Shown piece by piece: positions 24,674 through 33,490 of a stretch of 64,000 nucleotides of DNA. Within the stretch, counting starts at the first letter, position 1, and each line of letters begins with the position of its first letter. The DNA comes from JAKRSE01 sp943369295 (lineage in GTDB: Bacteria > Armatimonadota > Fimbriimonadia > Fimbriimonadales > Fimbriimonadaceae), in NCBI GenBank assembly GCA_943369295.1, contig CALRMU020000004.1:186001-250000 (forward strand). Direction: 5' to 3'. The notes below the pieces were generated by a model. It was not told the origin of the DNA. It ran no database searches and saw only the letters and a list, made by a program, of their open reading frames with translations. The position numbers and the translations under genes are program-made.

Positions 24674-26638
24674 CTAGTCCTTCTTGATGAACTTGCGCTT
24701 CGATTTATCGAAGCCTTGCTCAAGCTTTTTGGCATCGTAGTGCCAGACGGGTGAACCTGATCTCTGATAGAAGCAGACGTAGCTGCTAAGCAGAGAGGCC
24801 AAAAGGCGTCGGCTGGTCCTGCGGACAACGTTGACTTCCCACAGGAGAGTAAGGAAGTCGGTGCCCTTGGGCCAGTGGGTCATCACTTCGCAAAGGATGT
24901 CCAGAGTTGTCATCTCGTCGGCGCGAGAGGCAATTTCTCTCAGGCCTTCCATGCGCTGGTTGGAGATGTAAACGACGGGGTCGGTTCCATCCAGCCAGGC
25001 GAATTCAAAGACGTTGGGTCGAGTTGTAGCGGTAAGGCTGAAGACAGCGCCAGATTCAACTGGCTGTTCAAGCCACCAGTCCAGCAGGCCGAAAAGCAGT
25101 CTTGCCTCGTGGTTGAGCCAAATCTGCAGCTCGTTGCCCTTCTCGTCGATCCAAATCTGCTCCTGAATGTTGGGAGTGTTTCCGAACCAGCCGTAGGGGA
25201 ACTGGCTGAGGGGGAAGGTTCCCAGCTCTCGGTGAATCGGCTTGAGAACAAGTCGAACCGTCTCGGGCAGGTGCTTCGAAGCCAGGGGCTCGTCTTCGTC
25301 CAGAACGTCGGTGGCGAGAGGGTGGGCAATCAGCTTTCTCAAGCTGGTGCTCAGGCCTTCGTCAACAAGTTCGACATCCAGCGGGTCACCATCTTCGTTG
25401 ACCGCTTCTGACTTAACAAACTCAAACGGAGCTGGAACTTCGCTGATGTAGTCAGGTGCCTCTCCAGACTTCTGGAATCTGTCTCCGCCAACCCAAACCA
25501 CTTCAGACTTCTTCTTCAGGGCCGCCATAACGCTGGCGAGGTCATCGGGGAATGTCTTGACTGAAGGAGTGATCTCGAAGAGATCCTCCAGGAGGCTGAT
25601 CGCGGTTGTGGTGCCTTCCTTAGAAAGGATGGATGAAACCATGTTGGAGATGTCGTCCGGCTTGAGCTCAAGCGGTGTCGCATCTTCCATTTCAACTGAA
25701 GGAGCAAGCTTTTCAGCCAGTCGCACAGCAGCACTGATCCACTTCTTGGCGGCAGATTCAGGGTGAATTTCACCTTCGGCTCCCAAGATGAAATCGGGGA
25801 CAGCCAAAAGTTCAGCAGCAAAGGACTTCCAGTTGAAGAGAAGAACCTTGTAGGGATCCTGTGAATTGAGCTGCTTCCAGGCGGCAGCCATCAGAAGCTT
25901 TGCCGAAACCGGAGCCAGCTTTTCGAGTGCCAATGTGATGGCATCGGGGCTGCGCCAGTTGAAGTCTCCGAGTTTGGCTTCGATCTCTTCAACATCGGCG
26001 GCAGAGATGTCGTTGACTGCAAAAGCATCTTCGACTGACTCATCGTAGGCTCGGAAAACGAAATCTGCGATGCCAACCAGGCCGTTTCGAGTCTGGAACA
26101 GCTCAGGATCACTGCTGCAGAGCCGGGCGATCGCATTCATGGTGGATGCATATTCGCGTCCACTCATGAAGGAAGCTTCCACAGCCAAGAGGTCAAGCGG
26201 CATGGGGCCGCCAAACCTTTCAACAATCAGGCGGCAGAGCTCTGCAAAGGGCCGACCCTGACCTTCAACTCTCGAAGCGGGAACCCATCGTCTTTCGTGA
26301 TAGGCGAATTTTTCAGGATTTGATGCAAGAAGGGAACGAACTGCTGCCAAACCGAGTCCAGAATCTTTAAGTTCGTCTGCAATCTCGCTCGGCTTGAAGA
26401 CTTCTTGAAGCTCTGTCAGCTTTTCTAAAATCAACCTGTCTGCGTAGAGACGGGCGGCTCGTTCTTCGGTCTTCAGCGGGGGAGTCTTTGCCAAGTGATG
26501 AGCTCCTAATGCGTTGGTTACCCAGCGCGACTCTCCATCATGGTCTAGATTCCTTGATTTGAACCGGGAAGAGTGGGACTTGAGGACTGGGCCGCTGGCG
26601 CCCAGCCGCTCTTGATTAGCTGCCAATCGGTCCGACAT
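24674..26638 (-). CDS. Large protein of unknown function
   Basis: 654 residues from ATG 26638, no signal peptide, so probably cytoplasmic. I do not recognise a family. Residues about 45-130 (ARLYADRLILEKLTELQEVF, then KPSEIADELKDSGLG and FAYHERRWVPAS) look like two winged-helix-like units, as seen in HARE-type or RNA polymerase delta-type domains. The rest is helical, acidic, and includes tryptophan-rich WLDGTDPVVYISNQRMEGL and the basic end FDKSKRKFIKKD. Its 5' end overlaps the serpin-like gene by 23 bp, so it is the last gene of the liv operon. Confidence 0.7.
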   Translation of the reverse strand: MSDRLAANQERLGASGPVLKSHSSRFKSRNLDHDGESRWVTNALGAHHLAKTPPLKTEERAARLYADRLILEKLTELQEVFKPSEIADELKDSGLGLAAVRSLLASNPEKFAYHERRWVPASRVEGQGRPFAELCRLIVERFGGPMPLDLLAVEASFMSGREYASTMNAIARLCSSDPELFQTRNGLVGIADFVFRAYDESVEDAFAVNDISAADVEEIEAKLGDFNWRSPDAITLALEKLAPVSAKLLMAAAWKQLNSQDPYKVLLFNWKSFAAELLAVPDFILGAEGEIHPESAAKKWISAAVRLAEKLAPSVEMEDATPLELKPDDISNMVSSILSKEGTTTAISLLEDLFEITPSVKTFPDDLASVMAALKKKSEVVWVGGDRFQKSGEAPDYISEVPAPFEFVKSEAVNEDGDPLDVELVDEGLSTSLRKLIAHPLATDVLDEDEPLASKHLPETVRLVLKPIHRELGTFPLSQFPYGWFGNTPNIQEQIWIDEKGNELQIWLNHEARLLFGLLDWWLEQPVESGAVFSLTATTRPNVFEFAWLDGTDPVVYISNQRMEGLREIASRADEMTTLDILCEVMTHWPKGTDFLTLLWEVNVVRRTSRRLLASLLSSYVCFYQRSGSPVWHYDAKKLEQGFDKSKRKFIKKD

Positions 26639-27701
26639 AGAGTCCGAGCCCACCGGCAAGGACTAATCCAGAATCTGGAACCCAGACTATGACCAAAGCA
26701 TCTGGTTCGGGTTTGGTGAGAACGGGTGAAGACCAAACCGCACCAGAGAAGGAAACCCACCGGGAGATGCCATGGCTCCTAAGTTCCATAGCCATGTACC
26801 GCCAGTCGTTTGATTCCTCAAAAACATAGCCGAAACCTGCCGCCTCTAAAACCTTTTGCTGTGTCTGGGAAGCAAAAGTTGGCATTGGAGGCACCGTGGA
26901 GTTTTCAACTGGCACGGCTGCTTTTCTCAATGCCGACAGATCCAGTCTGCCAAGAAGACCCTTAGGGTTTGGTCCTGTGATCTTCACTGCCTCAATCACT
27001 TTGCCAGCTTTATGAAAGGTAACTTCGTGACCCTCAAAGGCTGTTCTCAGTCCCTTTGTTTCAGGCCAAGGGTAAAGCATCATGACCGAAGTGGCCATTG
27101 TCACTTCCTGCTTGCTCAGGGTGAGATCGAATCGCTTTCTTTCCGGGCTGTATTCGCCGCCCCAGTCTTTGATTCTTCGTGACGAGGTAAGTCCGGCATT
27201 GCCTAGCCGATAGATGCTTACACCCAGCTTTTCGCCCATCTCCTCTTGAAAGTCTGGAGTGAGAAGAATCGGCCAAATCATCCAGAGGGCAAGATTCCAT
27301 CTTGCATCGCCTTTGCCTGCTGTTCTCAGGTGGTCTAGCTGAGCCTGGAAAGATTTAGTGAATCGGTCGTGCCGCCCTTCGTGGATCCCCATGCTCTTAA
27401 CAAGCCGCTCCGAAGTTTCGTTCTCAGAGGCGTTGAGCAGGGTCGTGAGCATGAGTGTGGGCGTGAGTGTGTCCACAAGCTCTTGCCGGCGACCTCTTGG
27501 AGTCAGCGAAGATGCAATGAGCTTTTGGCTCAACACGCTCTGTGACTGGGCATCTTCGGGCCGTACTTCACTCAGCGCCAGGGGTGGGCGAGCGGAGACC
27601 AGCCTCTCTCCTTGGGGGTCTACTTTCTCTTTTCGGCAGCCACCCATGGTGACTGCCAGTGTGATAAAGAGACCCGCAACAAAGAGATTAGACGGCTTCA
27701 C
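26616..27701 (-). CDS. Serpin-like lipoprotein
   Basis: A 361-residue protein with lipobox TMGGC (Cys22). Parts follow the serpin order: LTPTLMLTTLLNASENETSERLV (serpin helix B/C region, compare SPLSIStALamL), RRIKDWGGEYSPERKRFDL (INdWv region), EVTMATSVMMLYPWP and a C-terminal LVIVWVPDSGLVLAGGLGLYVGP (the FlFlIrd...GRv end). The reactive-centre loop is not clear. Serpins trap serine or cysteine proteases; this could be a divergent or non-inhibitory form. Its start overlaps livG by 14 bp. Confidence 0.5.
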   Translation of the reverse strand: MKPSNLFVAGLFITLAVTMGGCRKEKVDPQGERLVSARPPLALSEVRPEDAQSQSVLSQKLIASSLTPRGRRQELVDTLTPTLMLTTLLNASENETSERLVKSMGIHEGRHDRFTKSFQAQLDHLRTAGKGDARWNLALWMIWPILLTPDFQEEMGEKLGVSIYRLGNAGLTSSRRIKDWGGEYSPERKRFDLTLSKQEVTMATSVMMLYPWPETKGLRTAFEGHEVTFHKAGKVIEAVKITGPNPKGLLGRLDLSALRKAAVPVENSTVPPMPTFASQTQQKVLEAAGFGYVFEESNDWRYMAMELRSHGISRWVSFSGAVWSSPVLTKPEPDALVIVWVPDSGLVLAGGLGLYVGPIGS

Positions 27702-28461
27702 CTAGATAGGCCTCAATGACCTTGGGGTCATTTCTGATTTCAGCGGGGGGGCCTTGGGCAATCTCCTCGCCGTGGTCCAGCACCACAATGCGTTCACAAA
27801 GGCCCATGACGAACCTCATGTCGTGCTCAATAAGCAGAACAGTCTTTTCGTACTGATCTCGGATTTTTCTGACTGTCAGAGCCAGGTCCTCTTTTTCTTG
27901 AGGGTTCATGCCGGCGGCAGGTTCATCCAGGAGCAGAAGATCAGGCTGAGTGGCCATGGCTCGTGCGATTTCGAGCCTTCTTTGTTTGCCGTAAGGCATG
28001 TCACGGCTTCGAGTCGAAGCCTCATCGGCGAGCCCCACAACTTCCAGCAGCTCCATGGCTTTCACCTTCAGTTCGGCAGATTCTTTAATCGCCGGTGGCA
28101 GGTGCAGAAGGGCAGTGGCCAAAGGAGTCTTGGCTCGCAGGAATCCGCCAAGGACGACGTTTTCAACACAAGTCAGAGCTCCGAAGAGCCTGATGTTCTG
28201 GAAGGTGCGGCAGATTCCTTTGGCTGCAATTTTGTGTGGCGGCAGGCCAGCGATGGATTCATTGTTGAAAATGATCTCGCCTGAGGTCGGCTTGTAAACG
28301 CCGGTGATCAAGTTGAAGCAGGTCGTTTTGCCAGCCCCGTTCGGACCGATGAGCCCGAAAAGATCGCCCTTGTTGATGTCGAAAGTGACCTTGTTGACAG
28401 CGGTAAGTCCACCGAACTTGATTGTCGCTTCCTTCAATTGCAGCAGAGGGCTTTGGCTCAC
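27688..28461 (-). CDS. livG: Branched-chain amino-acid-type ABC transporter ATPase LivG
   Basis: 257 residues with Walker A GPNGAGKT, Q-loop FQNIRLF, Walker B LLLLDEPAAGMNPQE and the LivG-type C-terminal extension (AQGPPAEIRNDPKVIEAYLG). The signature is MPYGKQRRLEIARAMA. The GTG at 28461 gives a 4-bp GTGA overlap with livM, preferred over ATG 28500. The expected next gene, livF, is not present; a serpin-like lipoprotein follows instead. Confidence 0.9.
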   Translation of the reverse strand: MSQSPLLQLKEATIKFGGLTAVNKVTFDINKGDLFGLIGPNGAGKTTCFNLITGVYKPTSGEIIFNNESIAGLPPHKIAAKGICRTFQNIRLFGALTCVENVVLGGFLRAKTPLATALLHLPPAIKESAELKVKAMELLEVVGLADEASTRSRDMPYGKQRRLEIARAMATQPDLLLLDEPAAGMNPQEKEDLALTVRKIRDQYEKTVLLIEHDMRFVMGLCERIVVLDHGEEIAQGPPAEIRNDPKVIEAYLGEAV

Positions 28462-29663
28462 GCTGTCGCCCCCTGCGGCTTCTTCTTGAAAAGGCTCCAA
28501 GCAAATTCGTGGTGACCAAGCACCCCTTCAGGTCGAATCAGCATGACGACGATGAGGATGATCGCGAAGATGCTCATTCTTAGTTCACCAACCCCGAAGG
28601 ACGTGCCCCCGAGGATTGGGATATTGCCTAGGATAAGTCCAATGATGATGGCGAGTGCTGCTGACCCGGCCACAACTCCAGAGTAGAAGCCGATTTTCTT
28701 CATTCCTTCTGTGTGTGACTTGTCTTTCACCCAGCGGCATAGGATAACGAAGGCAGCCAGAGCAACAACCACTCCGATAATCGCACCCAGATGCACTTGG
28801 TAAGGCTGACCACTTGCATCCTTCAGGTTCCTCAACCACTCGGGAAGAATCGTCAGGAAGATGGCGGCGATAACGGATCCTGTAATGGATCCCGATCCGC
28901 CGAGAACAACCATGGTCAGAACCATGATCGAGGTTTCCATCTTAAAGAGGTCTGGAGTGACGAATCCTTCTTGGTGAGCAAGGAGGCATCCTGCCGCGCC
29001 AGCAAAGGCAGCTCCGATGATGAAGGCAGCAACCTTGACGTTGGTGTTGTTGACGCCCATTGCACCGCTTGCCACCTCATCTTCTCGGACGCCCAAGAAG
29101 GGAAGTCCGTGAGCGTTTTTAAGGAGGTTGCGGCAGACAGCAATACAGCAGAGGGCCAGCAGCCAAACAAGCCAGGGAGCCTTGATTCCAGGAGTCACGT
29201 TCATGCCGTAGGCTTGACCAACTTCCTTCGTGTTGATAACGGCAATTCGGATGATTTCGCCGAAGCCAAGGGTTACGATGGCCAGATAGTCGCCCTTCAG
29301 TCGAAGAGAAGGCAGCCCGACAAGCAGGCCAGCTAAGGCTGCCATCAGTCCGCCAGCTACCAGCATGAGCAGCAGCCAAGGAATGGTATCGAGGTTTGAC
29401 TGATTGTAGAAGCTGACCGTAAGGTAGCCAGCTCCGTAGGCGCCGACCTGATAAAAGGCGGCGTGGCCCAAGGAAAACTGACCGGTGATACCGTTGATGA
29501 GGTTAAGGCTGACGGTCAGGGTGACGTAGAGTCCACACAGAACCAGAATTCGGTAGGAAAAGGCATCCATCACGCCTCCCAGCAGATGGATGCCGTAGCA
29601 GAAGGCAAGACCAAGAAGGATCGAGCCGAAGCGCATTCCCCAGAAGGCGGCAGGTGATTTCAT
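28458..29663 (-). CDS. livM: Branched-chain amino-acid-type ABC transporter permease LivM
   Basis: 401 residues and about 10 membrane helices. The LivM hallmarks are GQFSLGHAAFYQVGAYGAG, LPSLRLKGDYLAIVTLGFGEI and GVREDEVASGAMGVN. The C-terminus has an extra membrane pair (about 320-375) relative to the usual size of about 320-350 residues. ATG 29663 overlaps the livH stop by 4 bp (ATGA). Confidence 0.92.
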   Translation of the reverse strand: MKSPAAFWGMRFGSILLGLAFCYGIHLLGGVMDAFSYRILVLCGLYVTLTVSLNLINGITGQFSLGHAAFYQVGAYGAGYLTVSFYNQSNLDTIPWLLLMLVAGGLMAALAGLLVGLPSLRLKGDYLAIVTLGFGEIIRIAVINTKEVGQAYGMNVTPGIKAPWLVWLLALCCIAVCRNLLKNAHGLPFLGVREDEVASGAMGVNNTNVKVAAFIIGAAFAGAAGCLLAHQEGFVTPDLFKMETSIMVLTMVVLGGSGSITGSVIAAIFLTILPEWLRNLKDASGQPYQVHLGAIIGVVVALAAFVILCRWVKDKSHTEGMKKIGFYSGVVAGSAALAIIIGLILGNIPILGGTSFGVGELRMSIFAIILIVVMLIRPEGVLGHHEFAWSLFKKKPQGATA

Positions 29664-30838
29664 ACCTTTTCCACCTTGTTCGAACCGAGAAGTCCGCCGG
29701 GCCTCACGAGGAGAACAACAGTCAAAACGATGAAAGCGACAGCGTCCTTCCAACCGCTAAAGCCAGCCCAAATGACCAAGGCTTCAGCCAGTCCCATAAG
29801 CAGTCCACCAAGAACGGCTCCCGGGATGTTGCCGATTCCGCCAAGGACTGCCGCCACGAAGGCTTTTACGCCAGGGAGGGAGCCATAAAAGGGGTTGAGA
29901 GTCGTGCCTAAGAAGGTCGACTGCATCATGGCTCCGGCACCGGCAAGGGCAGAACCGATCAAGAAGGTTATTGTAATGATCCGGCTGACGTTGATCCCCA
30001 TGAGAGAGGCAGAATCAAAGTCGAGAGCTACAGCTCTCATGGCTCGGCCGGTTTTTGTTTTCATAACCAGCCACCACAGGCCTCCCATGATAACGACCAC
30101 CATGCCTAGCATGGCCAGCTGGCCCTTAGGCATCACGATCTGAACGGTTGTCTTTTGAACCTCCGCGTTAGCCGCTTTGAAAACATCTTCTGCTTCGCGT
30201 ACCGAAGCTAAGACCTCCTTGCCAGAATCGCTGAGGTTAAACCTCTGCTCTTTCTTCAAAACTTCATCAAACAGCGCCTGCCTTCGGTCGAATTCGACCT
30301 TTGAGGTTTTGACCTTTTCTGCCAGATCAGCTCGAGGAGTGACAAGGTTGATCGTGACTGATTCTCGGAATGAAGCAGGGATAACCTGCTCGTTGATGGA
30401 GGGTGGCGGCTGGTTGGGGAGAAAGAGCTGACCCGCGTATTGGATCAGCATGGAGACACCTATGGCCGTGATCAAGGCGGCGATGCGGGATTGATTCCTC
30501 ATCGGCCGATAGGCAAAAAATTCGATAGCGACCCCAATGATCGCGCAGACACCCATGCTGACCACGAGCATGAGAATCAGGTTAAGATAGCTGCTTGTTC
30601 CTGTCTGGCCAGAGCCGAAGCCCAAGGCCCAGGAAGTGAAGAGGGCGGCGTAAGCACCCAGCATAAAGACTTCGCCATGGGCGAAGTTGATTAGGCGCAG
30701 AACGCCATAGACCATTGTGTAGCCTAAAGCAATAAGGGCGTAGATTGCCCCCAAAAGAATTCCATTAACCAGCTGCGCTGGGAGCGTTGAAAAATCCAAC
30801 GCTCCCAGCGAGCCCCCCACCAGGTCGAGCATCTGCAC
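29660..30838 (-). CDS. livH: Branched-chain amino-acid-type ABC transporter permease LivH with an inserted charged domain
   Basis: 392 residues against about 290-310 for typical LivH. The N-terminal half (YALIALGYTMVYGVLRLINFAHGE) and C-terminal half (MRAVALDFDSASLMGINV) are canonical. Between them, residues about 150-230 form a charged, helix-rich insert (LAEKVKTSKVEFDRRQALF, then VLASVREAEDVFKAANAEV) in the loop that normally holds only about 25 residues. The loop would face the periplasm, where the binding protein docks. Confidence 0.9.
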   Translation of the reverse strand: MQMLDLVGGSLGALDFSTLPAQLVNGILLGAIYALIALGYTMVYGVLRLINFAHGEVFMLGAYAALFTSWALGFGSGQTGTSSYLNLILMLVVSMGVCAIIGVAIEFFAYRPMRNQSRIAALITAIGVSMLIQYAGQLFLPNQPPPSINEQVIPASFRESVTINLVTPRADLAEKVKTSKVEFDRRQALFDEVLKKEQRFNLSDSGKEVLASVREAEDVFKAANAEVQKTTVQIVMPKGQLAMLGMVVVIMGGLWWLVMKTKTGRAMRAVALDFDSASLMGINVSRIITITFLIGSALAGAGAMMQSTFLGTTLNPFYGSLPGVKAFVAAVLGGIGNIPGAVLGGLLMGLAEALVIWAGFSGWKDAVAFIVLTVVLLVRPGGLLGSNKVEKV

Positions 30839-30843
30839 GAGGC

Positions 30844-32115
30844 TTACTTAATCACGTCGCTGGCTTCGTAAGCCTTGGCGAACTTCTGTCCATCCCGAGT
30901 GAGTTCGACGACGATCGCTCTCTTGGGAGGATTGCCTTCTTTGCCCTTCAGGGTGATGTCTCCGCTGACTGCGGGGTAGTTCTCAGTAGCTTCCAGAGCT
31001 TCTGTGATTCCCTTGCCGTCAAGGGTCTTGGCTCTCTTCAGAGCATCGGCTGCCAGCATGACAGCGTCGTAGGCCAGGGCGCCCATGGTTGTTCCAGGAG
31101 CTGCACCGTACTTCTTCTTCCACTTGTCAAGGAACTCCTTAACCTGTGGTCGATCATCTTGGTTGTTGTAGTGGTTGCAGAAGAAGCTGCCAACGATGGC
31201 TTCGCCGCCGTTAGTCAGAATCTCTTTGCTGTCCCAGCCGTCGCCACCCAGGAACTTAACGTTCTTGAGACCGGCCTGAACGGCCTGCTTGACGATGGGG
31301 CCGACTTCGTTGAAGTAGCCGCTAAGGAACATGCCATCTGGGCTGAACTGACGAAGGTTGGTGAGCTGAGCACCGAACTGGGTGTCCTTGGACTTGTAAT
31401 CCTGCTCGCTGACGATTTCGCCGCCAAGCTTGATATAGCTGTCCTTGAAGCTCTTGCTCAATCCGACTGAGTAGGGCTGAGCCTGGTCAGTCAGGATGGC
31501 GATCTTGCGGAGACCGAGTTCTTCGTAGGCGAACTTGGCCATGACCGGACCCTGCAGGTCATCGGTGTAGCAGACGCGGAAAACGTTGGCCTTGCCCTTG
31601 GTGATATCGGGGTTGGTGGCGCCGACCGCAACGAGGGGAATTCCCTTGCTGAAAGCGACGTCAGCCATCTGGCGAGTGATGCCGCTGGCGACTTCACCGA
31701 CCATGACCTGAATGCCGCTGCCGCCCAGCTTTTCAGCGGCGGTCTTGCCCTGCTCGGGGCTAGAGTTGGAGTCTTCGACCAGAAGTTCGACCTTCTTGCC
31801 CTGGATTCCACCAGCTTCATTGATTTCGTTGATGGCGAGCTGAGCGCCATAAACAGAGTCTGCGCCCCAGGGCCGCAGGTCTCCGTTCTGGCTGGCAACG
31901 AGGCCGATCTTGATCACGTCGCCCGTTGGGGCTTCGGCATTGGCGGTGGGCATGGCGCGGGCGGCAGTCGAGCTGCCTCCCTCGGTTGAACCGGTAGCAC
32001 CGGTGCCCGATGAATTGGAGCCAGATTCAGCCGGACGACATCCGGCGAGCATCAGACCCATGGCTGCTGCGGCAAGCAGGCCCCATTTGGCGGAGGCAAA
32101 AGAAGAAATCTGCAT
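30844..32115 (-). CDS. livK: Periplasmic substrate-binding lipoprotein LivK-type
   Basis: 423 residues from ATG 32115: signal and lipobox LMLAGC, a Ser/Gly/Thr-rich linker, then a type I periplasmic binding fold (IKIGLVASQNGDLRPWG, ELLVEDSNSSPEQGKTAAEKL, and NVFRVCYTDDLQGPVMAKFA). It captures a branched-chain or other amino acid, or an amide, for LivHMG. A good Shine-Dalgarno AGAGGGA precedes the ATG. It is the first gene of a leftward operon. The ligand is not determinable. Confidence 0.92.
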   Translation of the reverse strand: MQISSFASAKWGLLAAAAMGLMLAGCRPAESGSNSSGTGATGSTEGGSSTAARAMPTANAEAPTGDVIKIGLVASQNGDLRPWGADSVYGAQLAINEINEAGGIQGKKVELLVEDSNSSPEQGKTAAEKLGGSGIQVMVGEVASGITRQMADVAFSKGIPLVAVGATNPDITKGKANVFRVCYTDDLQGPVMAKFAYEELGLRKIAILTDQAQPYSVGLSKSFKDSYIKLGGEIVSEQDYKSKDTQFGAQLTNLRQFSPDGMFLSGYFNEVGPIVKQAVQAGLKNVKFLGGDGWDSKEILTNGGEAIVGSFFCNHYNNQDDRPQVKEFLDKWKKKYGAAPGTTMGALAYDAVMLAADALKRAKTLDGKGITEALEATENYPAVSGDITLKGKEGNPPKRAIVVELTRDGQKFAKAYEASDVIK

Positions 32116-32127
32116 CACGTTCCCTCT

Positions 32128-32145
32128 CTGACGCTGAAACGTCAG
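32128..32145 (-). promoter_or_regulatory. Inverted repeat in the livK leader
   Basis: CTGACG (32128-32133), six bases, CGTCAG (32140-32145), directly upstream of the Shine-Dalgarno. It could be a small operator or a leader hairpin. Arms are short, so chance is possible. Confidence 0.35.
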
Positions 32146-32284
32146 AATTCCCTGGATGGCAGGACAAGCGGCATTATGGCAGACTTGCTGGACGATCAGC
32201 CTACTGACTAGCAAGAAGTGCCCTTAATCTTCTTAACTCTGTAGGGAATCTGAACCTGAATCCATCCGTACAGGAAGTACTGCC

Positions 32285-33490
32285 ATGAATCGAAGAGTCC
32301 AAGTCACCACAGCCTGTCTTCTGGCCCTCACAACATCCTCATTCGCCTTCACTCTTGATCTGAAGGAAAAGATTGAAGTCCCCTTTAGGGTTACAGATAG
32401 CGCAATGCTGGTGGATGCGGTTGTGAATGGCAGGCCAGTCAGCTTGATGTTTGACTCAGGCTTCAGCGGAAGCTTTGTTGTTGATTCGACTGTCAACGTC
32501 GGTCAGGCTACGGGCACTATCACGCTGCGAGACTTTGTCCGGTCGTTTCAAGCCCCCACAGTCCCCGTCAGAAGTCTCTCGTTCGGGGGCAAGGCCATTG
32601 ATATCTCTGAGATGACAATTGTCAAGCAGGACATGAATCTGACCCAATCCTACGGGCAAAGATGCGATGGCATCATGGGCTTTGAGGTCATTAAGAATTA
32701 CGTGGTTGAGATTAACTTTCAAGAGAAAAAGTTTATTTTTCACCCACGGTCAAAAATGGATATCACCAAGAAGACTCCGGATGGAAAGAGGACTTTCTTG
32801 GCAAAAATGCTGCCCAAGGGCAACAACTCCATTGAAATGTCTGTCGGGGCTCCTAATGGCGAGAAATTGACCTTGGCTCTGGATACAGGCAACGGCTTTT
32901 ACGCCACCACTCACAAGGACGTGTTGGAAAGAGTTGGCCTGTGGAAAGAGGGGGTCAAGCCCAAGTTTCAAAGGCTGTCCTTTGTCGCTAGCGGTGCGGT
33001 CAATTCATGGGATGTGAGCATGAAAAACATGACGATCTATGGTGTTCCCGTTCCAGAAGCTGTATGGAACATCATTGATCTCCCTGCTTCTTCGGCAGAA
33101 GGCGATGGAACAATTGGCTTTCAGTTTTTGAAGAACTTCAACGTGACCTTCGATATTGAGCAGAGGCGCGTGTGGCTGGAAAACTGGACCAATGAAGTCG
33201 GCAGCACAGTTCAGGCAAACGTCGGACTCTTTGCCATTCACGATCCTGCCCGCAACCGCATGAGAGTTGCCTTGGTCATGCCAGAGAGTCCAGCCGCCAA
33301 GGCTGGAATCAAGGCAGGCGATGACCTGCTTGGCATTGAAGGCAAAGAACTCACCATCATGACTTTTGATCAGGTTCAGAACCTGCTTGAAGGGGAAAAG
33401 GGAAGCAAAGTCAACGTCGCGATTTCACGCGCCGGGACGCTGATCCGATTCGAACTTGAAAGAGAGATTCTGGTCAACACTCTGCCTTGA
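32285..33490 (+). CDS. Secreted aspartic protease with two retropepsin units and a PDZ domain
   Basis: 401 residues with a signal peptide (about 1-21). The first unit has FDSGFSG (DSG at 57-59) and DGIMGFEVIKNY (about 128). The second has LDTGNGF (DTG at 200-202) and GTIGFQFLKNFNVTF (about 277). A PDZ domain (about 315-395; SPAAKAGIKAGDDLLGIEG) ends the protein. Two D[ST]G half-sites in one chain would form a complete pepsin-like active site without dimerisation. It probably acts in the periplasm. The 3' end overlaps the convergent udg gene by 17 bp. Confidence 0.85.
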   Translation: MNRRVQVTTACLLALTTSSFAFTLDLKEKIEVPFRVTDSAMLVDAVVNGRPVSLMFDSGFSGSFVVDSTVNVGQATGTITLRDFVRSFQAPTVPVRSLSFGGKAIDISEMTIVKQDMNLTQSYGQRCDGIMGFEVIKNYVVEINFQEKKFIFHPRSKMDITKKTPDGKRTFLAKMLPKGNNSIEMSVGAPNGEKLTLALDTGNGFYATTHKDVLERVGLWKEGVKPKFQRLSFVASGAVNSWDVSMKNMTIYGVPVPEAVWNIIDLPASSAEGDGTIGFQFLKNFNVTFDIEQRRVWLENWTNEVGSTVQANVGLFAIHDPARNRMRVALVMPESPAAKAGIKAGDDLLGIEGKELTIMTFDQVQNLLEGEKGSKVNVAISRAGTLIRFELEREILVNTLP

